Shown here in pieces: positions 5,170 to 6,050 of a DNA stretch of 6,050 nucleotides. A model generated the notes under the pieces. It did no database searches and was not told where the DNA came from. It was given only the letters and a program-made list of their open reading frames with translations. Both the position numbers and the translations under genes were made by a program. The stretch is taken from contig CALISX010000391.1 of NCBI GenBank assembly GCA_938041725.1, forward strand, positions 1-6,050, written 5' to 3'. Position 1 is the stretch's first letter. Each line of letters begins with the position of its first letter. The DNA is from an uncultured Lachnoanaerobaculum sp. GTDB lineage: Bacteria; Bacillota; Clostridia; Lachnospirales; Lachnospiraceae.

Positions 5170-6050
5170 TCATCCTTTCACGGCACCCATGGTAATGCCC
5201 TTGGTAAAATATTTTTGCAGTACAATAAATACAATCAAAATAGGAACCGCTGCCAAGGCAGCTCCCGCCATAATCAAGCCAAAATCCGTGGCGTTTTCCG
5301 CCTGAAGCTTGGCAATCCCCAAGGAAATAGTCAGATTCTGGGTGGAGCTAAGCATAATCAACTGCATGAAATAATCATTCCAGCTGTTGATAAAGGTGAA
5401 AATAGCCAGGGCCCCCACCCCGGGCTGTACCATGGGAAACACAATATTGGTAAAGGTTTTCCACTCATTGGCCCCGTCAATTCTGGCGGCCTCCAGCATT
5501 TCCCCTGGAATCCCCTCGGAAAACTGCTTCATCAAAAACACGCCAAAGGGCCACCCCACCGTAGGGAGAATCACCGCCCATATGGTATTGTACAGCTTCA
5601 GGGAGGACATTTCCCGAATCAAAGGAATCAAAATCACCTGTTTTGGCAAAGCCATGGCGCATACAATCAAAGTAAACAGCAAGATCCTGCCTCGAAACCG
5701 TTTCTTTGCCAAGGCATAGCCTGCCATGGCAGCGGTGATACAGGTTAAAATCATGGCAGACACCGCCATAAAAACCGTATTGCCCATCCAGCGAAGGGCG
5801 GCAGGAACCTGGGGCCCCTTTAAAGCGCCCAGTTCAAACAAAGGGGCGCTTTGTCTGGAAAAAAGCTTTTTAAAATTATCCAGTACCAGCTCCTTTGGAA
5901 TCCAGTCCGGCACCGGCGCATTAATAGAAACCGGTGTTTTAAAGGCTCCTGTAAAGATCCAGTACAGGGGAAAGATAAAGGCAAAGGCCAGCACAATCAG
6001 AACGATCATGGAGAAGATTCTGTAGGCCCTTTGGAGTCCGGTGCTTTTTG
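5170..6050 (-). CDS. Carbohydrate ABC transporter permease (MalG/UgpE type), 5' end outside the window
   Basis: Inner-membrane permease of a CUT1-type sugar importer. About six hydrophobic segments are visible (counting from the Met at 6009: roughly 2-22, 77-99, 108-132, 143-163, 200-220, 243-265). The EAA loop that docks the ATPase is clear: EAARIDGANEWKTF, then FPMVQPG (about 173-197). The ATG at 6009 is probably not the start: it has no ribosome site, it falls right at the first membrane helix, and the frame stays open to the window edge, adding KSTGLQRAYRIFS, a positively charged cytoplasmic N-terminus typical of the family. The true start therefore lies beyond 6050 and the gene is partial here. 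It ends 1 nt before nanA, so it is most likely the second permease of a sialic acid transporter like the SatABC/SAT2 systems of streptococci and Ruminococcus gnavus. The substrate is inferred from neighbours only. Confidence 0.9.
   Translation of the reverse strand, partial: KSTGLQRAYRIFSMIVLIVLAFAFIFPLYWIFTGAFKTPVSINAPVPDWIPKELVLDNFKKLFSRQSAPLFELGALKGPQVPAALRWMGNTVFMAVSAMILTCITAAMAGYALAKKRFRGRILLFTLIVCAMALPKQVILIPLIREMSSLKLYNTIWAVILPTVGWPFGVFLMKQFSEGIPGEMLEAARIDGANEWKTFTNIVFPMVQPGVGALAIFTFINSWNDYFMQLIMLSSTQNLTISLGIAKLQAENATDFGLIMAGAALAAVPILIVFIVLQKYFTKGITMGAVKG

Noticed and set aside
5146..5748. Plus-strand open frame of 200 codons
   Set aside because: It lies antisense to the permease gene, has a low-complexity composition rich in Gly, His, Gln and Asn, and shows no family motif.

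Overview
All recognisable genes lie on the minus strand, so transcription runs from high to low coordinates. Protein sequence and gene content point to a Firmicute of the Lachnospiraceae/Clostridia type. The evidence is an HPr with both His15 and the regulatory Ser46, a SigA-type sigma factor, QueH, near-consensus TTGACA/TATAAT promoters with 17-bp spacers, and a Firmicutes-type sialate lyase. Assignment below family is not possible from this window.

Region A (6050 to 2528) is the distal part of a sialic acid (nan) catabolic operon. In transcription order it holds an ABC sugar permease (MalG/UgpE type, cut by the window edge), an N-acetylneuraminate lyase (nanA), a ROK-family sugar kinase that is probably N-acetylmannosamine kinase (nanK), and an RpiR-type regulator with a SIS domain. 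The junctions are 1 nt, a 4-nt ATGA overlap and 2 nt, so the four genes are almost certainly one transcript. The logic is import of sialic acid, cleavage to ManNAc plus pyruvate, phosphorylation to ManNAc-6-P, and control by a sugar-phosphate-sensing regulator. The epimerase (nanE), the binding protein, the first permease and any sialidase are not in the window.

Region B (2527 to 2297) is a 231-nt intergenic stretch. It holds a very strong sigma-A promoter and a roughly 165-nt leader with two predicted hairpins.

Region C (2296 to 419) holds an RpoD/SigA-type sigma factor with a GTG start, followed after 4 nt by queH (epoxyqueuosine reductase). As written, queH is broken by a one-base frameshift near position 713. 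Both halves are otherwise intact and contain all the expected cysteine motifs.

Region D (422 to 15) holds a consensus promoter whose -35 box overlaps the queH stop codon, a roughly 105-nt structured leader, and ptsH (HPr) with its own good ribosome binding site.

I see no mobile element, CRISPR array, tRNA, rRNA or clear new system. The points most worth a second look are the queH frameshift, the sigma gene's unusual setting (no dnaG beside it, some divergent residues), the two structured leaders, and the HPr active-site variant.
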